Shown: positions 25,676-35,265 of the stretch, piece by piece
Numbering within the stretch: the stretch's first letter is position 1
Layout: every line of letters begins with the position of its first letter
Assembly: GCA_949285735.1 (NCBI GenBank)
Contig: CASEAQ010000002.1
Coordinates: 57,975 to 121,974 of the forward strand
Origin: an uncultured Bacteroidales bacterium
GTDB taxonomy: Bacteria > Bacteroidota > Bacteroidia > Bacteroidales > Muribaculaceae
Length of the DNA: 64,000 bases
Reading direction: 5' to 3'
Notes under the pieces: generated by a model
The model's input: only the letters and a program-made list of their open reading frames with translations
Databases searched by the model: none
Told to the model about the DNA's origin: nothing
Position numbers and translations under genes: made by a program

Positions 25676-27130
25676 CTATCCGATGCTGCCTTCGAGGGAG
25701 ACTTGCAGCAGCTTTTGTGCCTCCACGGCAAACTCCATCGGGAGCTTGGTGAGCACTTCTTTGGCATATCCGTTGACGATGAGGCCTATGGCATCTTCGG
25801 TGGGTATGCCGCGCTGGTTGCAGTAGAATATCTGTTCCTCGTTGATTTTCGATGTGGTTGCCTCGTGTTCGACCACCGAGCTGTCGTTGCGCACGTCGAT
25901 GTAGGGGAATGTGTGTGCCCCGCTGGTGTCGCTCAGCAGCAGGCTGTCACACTGCGTGTAGTTGCGGCAGTTGGTGGCTTTGGGAGCAACGCGCACCAGT
26001 CCGCGGTAGCTGTTTTGGCTGTGTCCAGCCGAGATGCCTTTCGACACGATGGTGCTGCGCGAGTTCTTGCCCAGGTGTATCATCTTGGTGCCGGTGTCGG
26101 CTTGCTGGAAGTTGTTGGTGAGTGCCACCGAATAAAATTCGCCCACCGAGTTGTCGCCGGCGAGTATGCAGCTGGGGTATTTCCAAGTTATCGCCGAGCC
26201 GGTTTCGACTTGCGTCCACGACAGCTTGGAGTGGTCGCCGCGGCATAGTCCGCGCTTGGTGACGAAGTTGTAGATGCCACCCTTGCCATCCTTGTCGCCG
26301 GGATACCAGTTCTGCACGGTCGAGTATTTCACCATCGCGCGGTCTTCGACCACGATTTCGACGATGGCGGCGTGCAGCTGGTTTTCGTCGCGCATCGGGG
26401 CGGTACATCCTTCAAGATAGGAAACATAGGAGTCGTCGTCGGCAACGATGAGTGTGCGCTCAAACTGACCCGTGTCGGCGGCGTTGATGCGGAAGTAGGT
26501 TGACAGCTCCATCGGGCACCGCACCCCCTTGGGGATATACACAAACGAGCCGTCGGAGAATACAGCCGAGTTGAGGGCGGCATAGAAATTGTCGGTGTAT
26601 GGCACCACCGAGCCGAGGTAGCGTTTCACCAAGTCGGGATAGTCGCGCACAGCCTCGCTGATGGAGCAGAATATCACGCCAAGTTCGGCAAGGCGTTCCT
26701 TGTAGGTGGTTTTTACGCTCACGCTGTCCATCACGGCATCGACTGCCACGCCCGACAGGCGCATCTGCTCTTCGAGCGAGATGCCAAGTTTGTCGAATGT
26801 CTTGCGCAGCTCGGGGTCAACCTCTTCGAGGCTTTCCAATTGCTTCTTTTGCTTGGGGGCGGCATAGTAGCTTATGGCTTGGAAGTCGATGGGCGGAATG
26901 TCGAGGTGCGCCCATTGCGGCATTTTCATCGTCAGCCAGTGGCGGTATGCCTTCAGCCTGAAGTCGAGCAGCCACTCGGGCTCGCCTTTGATGCCCGATA
27001 TATACCTCACAACCTCCTCGTCGAGCCCTTTGGGAATGACGTGGGTGTCGATGTCGGTCACGAAGCCATATTTGTATTCGCTGCCGGTGGCTTCGTCGAT
27101 TATGTTTTTGCTGTCTGTATTTTTTTCCAT
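25676..27130 (-). CDS. sufB: Fe-S cluster assembly scaffold subunit SufB
   Basis: 484 residues, the main scaffold on which SufBCD builds clusters. Family text includes [37 protein letters not shown]-like [20 protein letters not shown] and [16 protein letters not shown]; the C-terminal [17 protein letters not shown] is also canonical. It is the first suf gene, 10 bases after cvpA, and is followed by the NotI-like R-M pair rather than directly by sufC. Confidence 0.96.
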   Translation of the reverse strand: MEKNTDSKNIIDEATGSEYKYGFVTDIDTHVIPKGLDEEVVRYISGIKGEPEWLLDFRLKAYRHWLTMKMPQWAHLDIPPIDFQAISYYAAPKQKKQLESLEEVDPELRKTFDKLGISLEEQMRLSGVAVDAVMDSVSVKTTYKERLAELGVIFCSISEAVRDYPDLVKRYLGSVVPYTDNFYAALNSAVFSDGSFVYIPKGVRCPMELSTYFRINAADTGQFERTLIVADDDSYVSYLEGCTAPMRDENQLHAAIVEIVVEDRAMVKYSTVQNWYPGDKDGKGGIYNFVTKRGLCRGDHSKLSWTQVETGSAITWKYPSCILAGDNSVGEFYSVALTNNFQQADTGTKMIHLGKNSRSTIVSKGISAGHSQNSYRGLVRVAPKATNCRNYTQCDSLLLSDTSGAHTFPYIDVRNDSSVVEHEATTSKINEEQIFYCNQRGIPTEDAIGLIVNGYAKEVLTKLPMEFAVEAQKLLQVSLEGSIG

Positions 27131-27140
27131 TGTCGGTTTC

Positions 27141-27674
27141 TTAATTCTCCTTGAGTGATTTGTTCAAGTCGTCGATTAGCTCGGGCAGTGTGCCAACGCC
27201 CAACAGCGACGGAGCCAAGTCCATCGTCAGTTGCAGCGGTTTGTTGCCGGCGTTGCGCGATAATATTGTGTTGTCGGGGGCAATCACGTATGCCACATTC
27301 AAGACGATGCTCACCACCAGCAGGTATTTGAACGTGCAGAATAGCGCGCCAGCCATTTTGTCGAGCAGCCCAAGGTGCAGTTTTTCCAATGCCGATTTGA
27401 ACATTGCCCCGATTATCTTTATTCCCAAGAAAATGATTAGGAACAATATGATGTTGGCGATGATTCCTGTGGTGTATTCTGGTGCCGGCCAGGTTGCCGA
27501 CTCGGGCACAATCTCCACCAGCACGCGTGTAGCCCAGTCGCCCCACAAGTGGCAGGCAACCACCCCCAGCACGATGCCACAGATGGTGGACAGTTGTTTC
27601 ACCAGCCCCTTGATGTAGCCCAGCACAAGCCCGACGACTACGATAATCAATATTATACTGTCGATTAGACTCAT
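27141..27674 (-). CDS. CvpA family membrane protein
   Basis: 177 residues with about four membrane segments ([20 protein letters not shown] is the typical CvpA opening). The start MSLIDSI at 27674 is chosen because the predicted transcription start falls after the upstream alternative. CvpA proteins are linked to envelope stress and biofilm traits; the molecular role is unknown. It heads the suf transcription unit. Confidence 0.8.
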   Translation of the reverse strand: MSLIDSIILIIVVVGLVLGYIKGLVKQLSTICGIVLGVVACHLWGDWATRVLVEIVPESATWPAPEYTTGIIANIILFLIIFLGIKIIGAMFKSALEKLHLGLLDKMAGALFCTFKYLLVVSIVLNVAYVIAPDNTILSRNAGNKPLQLTMDLAPSLLGVGTLPELIDDLNKSLKEN

Positions 27675-27702
27675 TATGGTAGCATATATATTTGCAACTC
27701 GC

Positions 27703-27734
27703 AAAGATACAATTTTTCCACGACTTTTCATAAA
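27703..27734 (-). promoter_or_regulatory. Promoter of the cvpA-suf operon
   Basis: TATCTTTG on the minus strand (27703-27710) with a weaker TTTA 20 bases upstream (27731-27734). Start expected near 27696. Confidence 0.5.
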
Positions 27735-27841
27735 CCGCCGTGCAGGGGGGTGTGAATATGTGCGTTGTTCTTTCTCGCAAGAATGGTAGTGTAGCTTTGT
27801 TGGACCTCTCCGAGGCGCCAGATTGGGTGGGGTGATGGTGT

Positions 27842-27885
27842 CCGCAGGTTCCTTGCCCCACTGCGTTGGGCTGCGTCACCTGCGG
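27842..27885. repeat. REP-like hairpin element
   Basis: CCGCAGGT (27842-27849) is exactly complementary to ACCTGCGG (27878-27885), with an inner CCCA/TGGG stem. It sits in a GC-rich 260-base gap between the divergent suf operon and the ATPase gene. Its look recalls intergenic repeats common in Bacteroidetes; copy number cannot be judged from this window. Confidence 0.5.
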
Positions 27886-27992
27886 TTACCGATAGTTGGA
27901 CGGCTCCGTCGCCCGATATTCCGTAGCACACCGTTTCACGCTTTAAATGAAAGGACTGTGAGTTAATGGGGGGAGTGATATGTGTTATTTTA

Positions 27993-28024
27993 TTTGCATT
28001 ATGCAGATATAATTATTATTTTTG
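27993..28024 (+). promoter_or_regulatory. Bacteroidetes-type promoter of the ATPase gene
   Basis: TTTG (27993-27996), 20 bases, TATTTTTG (28017-28024), 26 bases before the ATG at 28050. Confidence 0.65.
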
Positions 28025-28049
28025 CATAAAACGTATTGAGGGCACAGAT

Positions 28050-29213
28050 ATGGCACGAGTTAAGAATCCGTTTATAGTTTCGGGAAAGATTGAGCCCGAA
28101 TATTTTTGCGACCGCAAATCCGAGTCGGCAAAACTCATAAAATCGGTTGTCAACGGCAACAATGTGGTGCTTATTTCCCCCCGCCGTATGGGCAAGACGG
28201 GGCTGATAAGGTTCTGCTTCGATGCCGAGGAGATTGTCAATGAATATTATACCTTTTTTGTTGATATATTGCACACTTCGAGCCTGAGGGAATTTACATA
28301 CGCTCTTGGGCGTGAGATATTTGAGCGTCTTATGCCACTTGGGCAGAGGGTTGTTGCCATGTTTGTGCAGACAGTGAAGTCGCTGAGTGGCAAATTTGGA
28401 TTCGAGCCGACTACAAATATGCCCACTTTCAATGTCGAACTTGGCGATATTGAACACCCCGAATACACGTTGGAGGAAATCTTCAAATATATAGAACGGG
28501 CTGACAAACCTTGCATAGTTGCAATAGACGAGTTCCAGCAAATAGGGAAATATCCCGAGAAAAATGTAGAGGCATTGTTGAGGTCGCACATACAGCGCGC
28601 AGGGAATGGCAAATTCATATTTGCTGGCAGCGAGCGTCACATGATGCAAAATATGTTCATGTCGTCGGCACGTCCATTTTACCTTAGTTCGGATATAATA
28701 GAATTGAAAGCGATACCATGCGACACGTATGTGTCTTTCGTCGTGGAAATGTTTGGCAAGTTTGGCAAGAGCATAAAGCCCGATTTGGTTGTGAAAGTTT
28801 ATGATATGTTTGAGGGGCACACATACTATATGCAGAAGATTTTCAACGAGTCGTTTGCAAGCACCATGCCCGACGGCGAATGCACGTTGGAGCTACTGAA
28901 TGATGCAATAGCCGAAGTGATTGAGTCGAACGACACGATTTTCAGGGAAATCTTGTCGAATATGCCCGAACGGCAGAAGGATTTGCTGTATGCCATCGCT
29001 TTGGAAGGGAAGGCGCAGGGCATAACCTCGTCGCAATTTGTCAAGCGTCACAATCTCGCATCGGCAAGTTCGGTGCAGTCGTCGGCGAGGATTTTGCTCG
29101 GCAAGGAGGTTATTACAGAAGTCAACAAGGTGTATTCTGTAACCGACCGCCTGCTGGCAATCTGGATTAACTGCCAGTTTGGCAAAGGGGCTGCGTGTGC
29201 CAAAATCGAATGA
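28050..29213 (+). CDS. P-loop ATPase of the archaeal-type AAA family
   Basis: 387 residues. The opening MARVKNPFIVSGKIEPEYFCDR with Walker A LISPRRMGKTGLIRF (K49, T50) and Walker B CIVAIDEFQQI are characteristic of the AAA ATPases abundant in Bacteroidales. The C-terminal third (LLYAIALEGKAQGITSSQFVKRH) reads as a winged-helix domain, then ends YSVTDRLLAIWI. Start 28050 is chosen from the promoter position. Cellular role unknown; orphan gene. Confidence 0.8.
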   Translation: MARVKNPFIVSGKIEPEYFCDRKSESAKLIKSVVNGNNVVLISPRRMGKTGLIRFCFDAEEIVNEYYTFFVDILHTSSLREFTYALGREIFERLMPLGQRVVAMFVQTVKSLSGKFGFEPTTNMPTFNVELGDIEHPEYTLEEIFKYIERADKPCIVAIDEFQQIGKYPEKNVEALLRSHIQRAGNGKFIFAGSERHMMQNMFMSSARPFYLSSDIIELKAIPCDTYVSFVVEMFGKFGKSIKPDLVVKVYDMFEGHTYYMQKIFNESFASTMPDGECTLELLNDAIAEVIESNDTIFREILSNMPERQKDLLYAIALEGKAQGITSSQFVKRHNLASASSVQSSARILLGKEVITEVNKVYSVTDRLLAIWINCQFGKGAACAKIE

Positions 29214-29254
29214 CGCATCGTCGCCACCGAGATGAGTGCTACCGACAGCTTCTA

Positions 29255-29441
29255 AGAAACAGTTTTGAATTTTTACAGAAATAATTATAATGAAAGTTCT
29301 TTGTTCATATTTTGAGAGTCTTTTCGGACGTTTTCGCTTATTTTTTTCAACATTTAGCTCGCTAAACTTATTCAAAAAATAATCAAAACCGCCTCGAAAA
29401 TCCATCTCAAACCATTGAACAAAAAATTCAAAGCAGTTTCT
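29255..29441. repeat. 187-bp imperfect palindrome, MITE-like
   Basis: Ends are AGAAACAGTTTTGAATTTTT (29255-29274) and the near-complement at 29422-29441 (17 of 20 positions). Complementarity continues inward through TTTTGAGA, TTTTCG and TTATTTTTT blocks to an apex near TAGCTCGCTA. No reading frame. It fills most of the gap after the ATPase gene. A shorter related string (TTTCTAAATTTG) recurs near 39.42 kb. Confidence 0.65.
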
Positions 29442-29529
29442 AAATTTGTGCAAGATTGGGGGTTAATCGAGGCTTTCGCCTATATTTATCTATATTTGTC
29501 TATATTTTTTGAGCCGCAATAGGCATAAA

Positions 29530-29561
29530 TTTGCTAACGAATATAAACATTCATTAGCAAA
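29530..29561 (+). promoter_or_regulatory. Inverted repeat overlapping the -7 box of the HTH gene
   Basis: TTTGCTAACGAAT (29530-29542) and ATTCATTAGCAAA (29549-29561) form 13-base arms with one mismatch, two bases before the ATG. The left arm overlaps TAAATTTG (29526-29533), a -7-like box. It could be an operator bound by the encoded HTH protein or an mRNA hairpin at the start codon. No matching -33 TTG was found. Confidence 0.5.
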
Positions 29562-29563
29562 TC

Positions 29564-29908
29564 ATGACCGCAACGAACGACACGACTTCACGATTGTCTA
29601 TTTCAATTATTGCCGGCAGCCTTGCCCGCGACATGGCTTGCTCGTCTATCAGCGAGGAGATGAAAGAGCTGTATGGGCGCAAGCTGACAAGCATTGTCGT
29701 GGACGACAGTGTGCTCGAAGCCTTGTACCTATATAATGACAAGATTACCGTGACCGACATTAAATATCTGTTGTGCTTCTTTATCGGAATGAGTGCCATC
29801 GACATAAGCCGATTGTTCAACATAGAAATAAATAGCGTATATACCGTGCGCTACCGCATACGCAAGAAGTTGAAAAACGACCCGCAGTTTAATTTGATAC
29901 CGCTTTAG
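29564..29908 (+). CDS. Small HTH protein (LuxR / sigma-region-4-like)
   Basis: 114 residues. The C-terminal half, TDIKYLLCFFIGMSAIDISRLFNIEINSVYTVRYRIRKKL, reads as the LuxR-like helix-turn-helix that ends many Bacteroidetes regulators; the N-terminal half is short and lacks the tetratricopeptide and membrane parts of those proteins. Probably a free-standing DNA-binding protein. It precedes the giant T9SS protein on the same strand by 85 bases, so it could influence that gene. Confidence 0.55.
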   Translation: MTATNDTTSRLSISIIAGSLARDMACSSISEEMKELYGRKLTSIVVDDSVLEALYLYNDKITVTDIKYLLCFFIGMSAIDISRLFNIEINSVYTVRYRIRKKLKNDPQFNLIPL

Positions 29909-29941
29909 AATTAGGAATTAGGAGTGAGGAATTAGGAATTG
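29907..29941. repeat. Short array of GAATTAG-type units
   Basis: Five consecutive 7-bp units of the GAATTAG / GAGTGAG / GAATTGG kind directly after the HTH stop. Same unit family as the 12.5-kb array but without an opposing arm here. Confidence 0.6.
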
Positions 29942-29993
29942 GGGGAAGGAGTTATGTGATGTGGATTTCCTTAACATATAAATATTATACAAC

Positions 29994-32900
29994 ATGAGAA
30001 AGAAATTATTTTGGACTTTAGGCTTCGGGCTTTTGTGGTTGCCTTTGCCACCGGCAATGGCGCAAGAGCAGGTGCAGCAGTTCAACGTTCCTTTGCCGGC
30101 GGCTGTTGCGTTCTACGATTTCGACGGTAGTGGCGAGATAGGGTTTGTGTCGTGCTTCCCTGATAAGAATTCGGATACTGAGACACTTTATTTTCATGAC
30201 GGATACTCTACTGGTTTTGCTCCCAACGGCACGACGGCAAATTTAACGTCGGAGACCCAGACATACGGGCCCAGTAATGCCTACGTTACTGGTATCGATG
30301 ATGTTAATGGCGATGGGGTGCCCGACGTGGGGGTGTTTGCGGAGGAGTATTCCAGCCATTTGCAGTGGGCGGCAATAAGCGGCAGCGGCGCAGGGCAGTA
30401 TGATGTGATGGAGTTGGTGCTGTTTAACAACTACGACATTGACCGCAACGGCAGCACCGATCTTGTGCAGGAGAAGGGCGACTATGTGGTGGTGCACCGC
30501 TATATGCCCGACGGCTCGATGCAGTCGGCGCAGATGATGCCTGTCGCCTATGAGGAGTATCAAGGCGACTTCGATGCCGCATCGTGGATGGAGATGCAGG
30601 AGGCTTCGGTTGTGAACAAGCCACTTGGTCCCAACCCGTGGGCGATACTCACCGGGGCTGCACTCGAACCACCGTCCGACCCGACGCCGTCGTCATTGCC
30701 CGACTTGGCACTCGACTTGAACGGCGACGGATATACCGACTTGATTGAGAGTGCGACAGGTACACTCTACTATGGCACTCCCGAGGGGTCGTATGTGGTT
30801 TCGACCGTGGGGGGAGCAGTGCGAGTGCGCGACCTGAACGGTGACGGCATTGCCGACTATGTGGTGTATGGCGGCGAGCAGGGCATTGTCAGGACGCTTG
30901 TCTATCGTGGCGGAGGCGAATTTGAGACTACCGACTTGATGGACAACCTTGCTGCCGACTCGCCGGTGTGGTGCTACGACTTCGACCGCGACGGCGATGT
31001 TGACATTCTTGTCACCTTCAGTGCCTATAACACCGACGGGGCGACGAGCTACACCCTGTTTTATGAAAACGACGGCAACGGCAATTTCACTTCCCATGAG
31101 GATTATGTGGAGAAAAACTACATCTATTCCACTTGCCGCGACATCGACAACGACGGCTACTACGACTTGTTGCTGCTTGAGTATGTCGATTCGTATCGGG
31201 AAGGTTATACCACATATTACAACTTCAACGTGTTGGTGCGCCGCGGCAGTTCGGGTTTCGCGCTTGGCGATGCCGAGGTGCTATATTCCTTCACAACCAA
31301 CCAAAACATTCTTTACTTTCAAGATGATATAGGCAATTATGTAGTTGAAGCCGAAGACCTTGACGGCGACGGCAGCCTTGAAATATGGGTGTCGCACAGG
31401 CATATATCCCGTTTCTTCGATGGAGGCAGGCAGGTGTATTCGGTTGAATCGGCGATAAAGAATACTGCCCCATCGGCACCTTCGCGCCCGGTGGTGAGCT
31501 ACACTGCCTCGAATGGAAGCCTGAAAATATCGTGGGGCGAGGCTCGTGATGCCCAGTCGGCTTCGCGCGACTTGACCTATGCCGTGCGCATCGGTTCCAC
31601 CCCGGGTGGCAGCGATATGCTTGAAGCCCATGCGCTTGCCGACGGCACTCGCCGCAACTTCATGGACGGCAATGCCGGCAGCAACCTCGAAAAGAGCCTC
31701 GACGTGCGCACGTGGCAGGCAGGAACCTACTACGTGAGCGTGCAAGCCATCGACCCCAACCATGCCGGGTCGGCATGGAGCGAGGAAGTGAGCTTCGAGC
31801 ACACCTATATCCCCGTTGACTTCACACTATCGGCTCAGGATACCTACACCACCGGCACGCTCGACATCCACTATACCGTGAGCGACGGCATGACACACTC
31901 GTGGCAACTCGACGGCGGCACAATAGTGAGCGACCAAAACGGACTGTTGACGGTGAAGTGGGATAGGGCAGGAGAGAAAACCATAGTCCACACCATGACG
32001 GCAGCCGACGGCACGCAAGCCATGTCGCGGCAAGCGGTGAGCGTGATGGATAACTATTTTGCCCGAATCACTGGGCACAGCATATTCTATAACGAATATG
32101 GTCACCAGTTCTTCGATTACGACAACGACGGGCTGGTTGACTACGGGCTTTCTGGACAATTTGACGACTGCGGGCTGTACCACAACGACGGCAATGGCAC
32201 CTTCAGCAAGGCAAAGGGTATATTCAACCAAGGACTTGATTTTGATTATTCGGTGTGGATTGACTGGAACATGGACGGGCTTGCCGACCTGCTGTATTAC
32301 AATTACACTGGTGGCTATGGCGTGCTGCTGAACAACGGCAGCGGCAGTTTCACCAAAAAGTCGAATCTGGGTGCCGTGTGTGATGTAGAAATGCAACTTC
32401 CTTCTGTAAAGGCAGACATGAACAACGACGGGTTGACCGACTTTCCGAGCAATGGGATGTCGGGAAGTATTTATGTCAACAACGGAGATGGAACTTTTAC
32501 CCAAGTTGCCAACAACGGTCAGCGATATATAAGTTTCGCGAACCTGTTTGACTGGGATGGTGACGGGCTGTTTGACGTGTATGATTTTTACTCCGACCGT
32601 AACGATTATACCATGCTCAGAGTGCATCGCAACCTTGGGAATTTGGAGTTTGAACTGGTTGAAGTGCCGTTTGATACCCCAGTGGCAAGGACGAGTTTCG
32701 GGAATCCGTCAATAATCGACTTTGACAACGATGGGTATTACGACGTGCTTTATTGTTCCGACAACGGGGTCATGAAAGTGCTGAAGAACGACAACAACCA
32801 ACGCTTCATCGATGGCTACACGATTGAAACGGGGCTTGAGTACACCGAAAGCGGAGGATATGAAGGCGGCTATTTCAACTATTCGCTTTTCGACATCGAC

Positions 32901-35192
32901 AACAACGGATATGTGGATATTCTCATCACTTCATACGATGCCTCGCGGCAGAACGACATGGCAATATACGCCGTCTATGTCGATTCGCCGACGAGTTACC
33001 GACAAGGCTTCATTTCCGAAACATGGAAGATTGGCAGCTATGGAGGAAAAAGTGCAGTAATACTGAAAAATCTCATCTCTGGCAAATCACCGATGGTTTA
33101 TGCAGATGAAAGTTTAAGCACCGACGCAGATATTGCCGACAACCAGACCACAGTCACCAACACCCGCCCCGTTGCGCCGACGACTGTTGCCGCACGACAG
33201 ACTGCGACAGGGCTGCACATAGAGTGGAGCGAGGCAACCGATGCCGAAACGCCCACCAAGAAGTTGCGTTACAACCTGTCGGTGAAGAAGAAAGGCGCGA
33301 CGGGAGAAGGCAGTTACATAATATCGCCGTTGAATGGTGGCAGCAATACAACTGGTCCGTATGCCGGTGTGCATCAGCTGCCCGCAAATGCTTATAATGA
33401 AGGTAACTCTGACTACTACTTCCCGCGAGCAACGCAGTTTGACATTCCCATCGACCGCCTGCCAGTGGGAGAATATGAGGTGCAGGTGCAGACCATTGAC
33501 CTGTGGGGCGAAGCATCTGATTTTTCAGCCCCGGTGACTGTGAAAGTGGAAACTGCGCCACAGATAAGCGCGCCGGCGATGGTCACTGCCGGGATGATAG
33601 CCATAATCGAGTATGTGGGAACACGCGACGACGGTGCCGAGCCTGTGTGGGATTTCGACGGCGGAACTGTCGTGAGCGGCAGCTCGTGGGGTCCATACCA
33701 TATAAGATGGAACGACTTTGGCACAAAGACTGTCGGCGTGACCGTTTCGGGTGTCACCTCGACCGTAGGCGTTGGCGTGACGCGGTGGTATGACGTGACG
33801 TTTGATATGCCCGATGAGGTGTATTTCAATTCGCCGTTTGAGATAACCATGCGCGACATTCCCAAGACGGCGACATTGCGCTGGGAACTGAGTGGTGAAA
33901 CCATTGTGGGCGAAGACCTCGAAATAAGTGCCGTGGCAGGCGAGGCGACAGGTACAGCCCGCATCATCGGCAGGCCAGAACTCTCCAGTCGCCGCCTGAC
34001 GCTATATGCCACCATCGACGGCAACACGCAGGAACGCTATATCGACTTCACCGTGCTGCCCGAGATTGAAGCCCCGTCGATTGCAATGGTCGAGAGCGAG
34101 GGTAGCCGCAACGTGGTGACGTGGGATGCCGTATCGCTGCCGGCTGCTTGCCGTGAGGTGATTGTGTATAAAGAGGGGTCGGTGCTCGATGAGTTTGTCG
34201 AGATAGGCAGGGTTGACAAGGCTGCAGGGCGGTTTGCCGACGCAACTTCCGACAACCGCGTGCGCAGCGAGCGTTACACCATAGCCATGACGTTAGAGTC
34301 TGGCGAGACAAGCCCCATGAGCGAGCCTCACCAGACGGTGCTGCTCACCATCAACCGCGGCATTGCCGAGGGAAGCTACAACCTGATATGGAATGCCTAT
34401 GGCGGACGCAACATGGCGTCATACCGCATCTTGCGCGGTGCTTCGCCCGATGCTTTGCAGGAGATTGCCGTCGTGGCAGGGTCGGTGACAAGCTATGTTG
34501 ACGCTGCACCGGGTGCATTGCAATATTATGCGCTCGAATTGGTTCCTGCCGCCGCAGCCCGCACAGGACAGGTGAAGATGCTTGCTGATGCCGCTACTGG
34601 CGGGGCTGTGCGCAGCAACGTGGTGTATGCCGGCAATGCCGGGAACATCGACTATGTGACCAGCCTGCGCATAGTGTCGCTCGACGGCAACACGTCGCTC
34701 ACTGCCGACAAGCCTGTGGCATACCTCTATGCCGAAGTGCTTCCGCTCTCGGCTGCCTACCAACGCGTGGCATGGAGCATCGTCGATGGCGAGGAGCTTG
34801 CCGAAGTGAATGCCTATGGCGTGGTTACTGCCCGCACCAATACCACGGGCGGATATGTGACGGTGAAGGCGAGTGCCACCGACGGCAGCGGTGCCGAGGC
34901 AACGTTGCAACTTTGGGTCGATGCCATAACTTCGGGCGTTGACGATGTGGAAGGCGGTAACGGAGTGTCATTGAGGGTGTATCCGCAACCCACCCACGGC
35001 GTGCTATACATTTCATCCTCTTCCGAAGTGGTGCAACTGTGGCTCTACGATGCCAGCGGCACAATGGTCGAGGGCATCAAGCGGCAAGGCATCGAGATGG
35101 TTGACATGGGCGGCTTGCCAGCAGGGTTATACATTTTGCGCGTGAAGTGTGCCGATGGCAGCGAAGCAGTGCAAAAGGTGCTTAAACGATAG
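29994..35192 (+). CDS. Giant FG-GAP/VCBS-repeat surface protein with T9SS sorting domain
   Basis: 1732 residues. Signal peptide (about 1-24, ending AMAQ). Two blocks of FG-GAP/VCBS repeats carry calcium-type D-x-[DN]-x-[DN]G loops: about 100-460 (DLNGDGYTD, DLNGDGIAD, DFDRDGDVD, DIDNDGYYD, DLDGDGSLE) and about 705-980 (DYDNDGLVD, DWNMDGLAD, DMNNDGLTD, DWDGDGLFD, DFDNDGYYD, DIDNNGYVD). Fibronectin-like domains follow each block (about 490-600 and 1050-1190), then Ig/PKD-like regions, a BIG2-like domain (about 1558-1645), and a type A T9SS sorting domain from about 1660 (VYPQPTHGVLYIS to the C-terminus). Exported by the T9SS and probably surface-anchored; binding partner unknown. Confidence 0.88.
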   Translation: MRKKLFWTLGFGLLWLPLPPAMAQEQVQQFNVPLPAAVAFYDFDGSGEIGFVSCFPDKNSDTETLYFHDGYSTGFAPNGTTANLTSETQTYGPSNAYVTGIDDVNGDGVPDVGVFAEEYSSHLQWAAISGSGAGQYDVMELVLFNNYDIDRNGSTDLVQEKGDYVVVHRYMPDGSMQSAQMMPVAYEEYQGDFDAASWMEMQEASVVNKPLGPNPWAILTGAALEPPSDPTPSSLPDLALDLNGDGYTDLIESATGTLYYGTPEGSYVVSTVGGAVRVRDLNGDGIADYVVYGGEQGIVRTLVYRGGGEFETTDLMDNLAADSPVWCYDFDRDGDVDILVTFSAYNTDGATSYTLFYENDGNGNFTSHEDYVEKNYIYSTCRDIDNDGYYDLLLLEYVDSYREGYTTYYNFNVLVRRGSSGFALGDAEVLYSFTTNQNILYFQDDIGNYVVEAEDLDGDGSLEIWVSHRHISRFFDGGRQVYSVESAIKNTAPSAPSRPVVSYTASNGSLKISWGEARDAQSASRDLTYAVRIGSTPGGSDMLEAHALADGTRRNFMDGNAGSNLEKSLDVRTWQAGTYYVSVQAIDPNHAGSAWSEEVSFEHTYIPVDFTLSAQDTYTTGTLDIHYTVSDGMTHSWQLDGGTIVSDQNGLLTVKWDRAGEKTIVHTMTAADGTQAMSRQAVSVMDNYFARITGHSIFYNEYGHQFFDYDNDGLVDYGLSGQFDDCGLYHNDGNGTFSKAKGIFNQGLDFDYSVWIDWNMDGLADLLYYNYTGGYGVLLNNGSGSFTKKSNLGAVCDVEMQLPSVKADMNNDGLTDFPSNGMSGSIYVNNGDGTFTQVANNGQRYISFANLFDWDGDGLFDVYDFYSDRNDYTMLRVHRNLGNLEFELVEVPFDTPVARTSFGNPSIIDFDNDGYYDVLYCSDNGVMKVLKNDNNQRFIDGYTIETGLEYTESGGYEGGYFNYSLFDIDNNGYVDILITSYDASRQNDMAIYAVYVDSPTSYRQGFISETWKIGSYGGKSAVILKNLISGKSPMVYADESLSTDADIADNQTTVTNTRPVAPTTVAARQTATGLHIEWSEATDAETPTKKLRYNLSVKKKGATGEGSYIISPLNGGSNTTGPYAGVHQLPANAYNEGNSDYYFPRATQFDIPIDRLPVGEYEVQVQTIDLWGEASDFSAPVTVKVETAPQISAPAMVTAGMIAIIEYVGTRDDGAEPVWDFDGGTVVSGSSWGPYHIRWNDFGTKTVGVTVSGVTSTVGVGVTRWYDVTFDMPDEVYFNSPFEITMRDIPKTATLRWELSGETIVGEDLEISAVAGEATGTARIIGRPELSSRRLTLYATIDGNTQERYIDFTVLPEIEAPSIAMVESEGSRNVVTWDAVSLPAACREVIVYKEGSVLDEFVEIGRVDKAAGRFADATSDNRVRSERYTIAMTLESGETSPMSEPHQTVLLTINRGIAEGSYNLIWNAYGGRNMASYRILRGASPDALQEIAVVAGSVTSYVDAAPGALQYYALELVPAAAARTGQVKMLADAATGGAVRSNVVYAGNAGNIDYVTSLRIVSLDGNTSLTADKPVAYLYAEVLPLSAAYQRVAWSIVDGEELAEVNAYGVVTARTNTTGGYVTVKASATDGSGAEATLQLWVDAITSGVDDVEGGNGVSLRVYPQPTHGVLYISSSSEVVQLWLYDASGTMVEGIKRQGIEMVDMGGLPAGLYILRVKCADGSEAVQKVLKR

Positions 35193-35211
35193 TTGCTATT
35201 ATATATATAAT

Positions 35212-35250
35212 GCAGGAGCGCAACCTTGAGTGTGCGCTCCTGCTATTTTT
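35212..35250 (+). terminator. Intrinsic terminator after the giant surface protein
   Basis: GCAGGAGCGCA (35212-35222) pairs with TGCGCTCCTGC (35233-35243), followed by TATTTTTTT. Confidence 0.9.
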
Positions 35251-35265
35251 TTATGCTTGTCGGTG

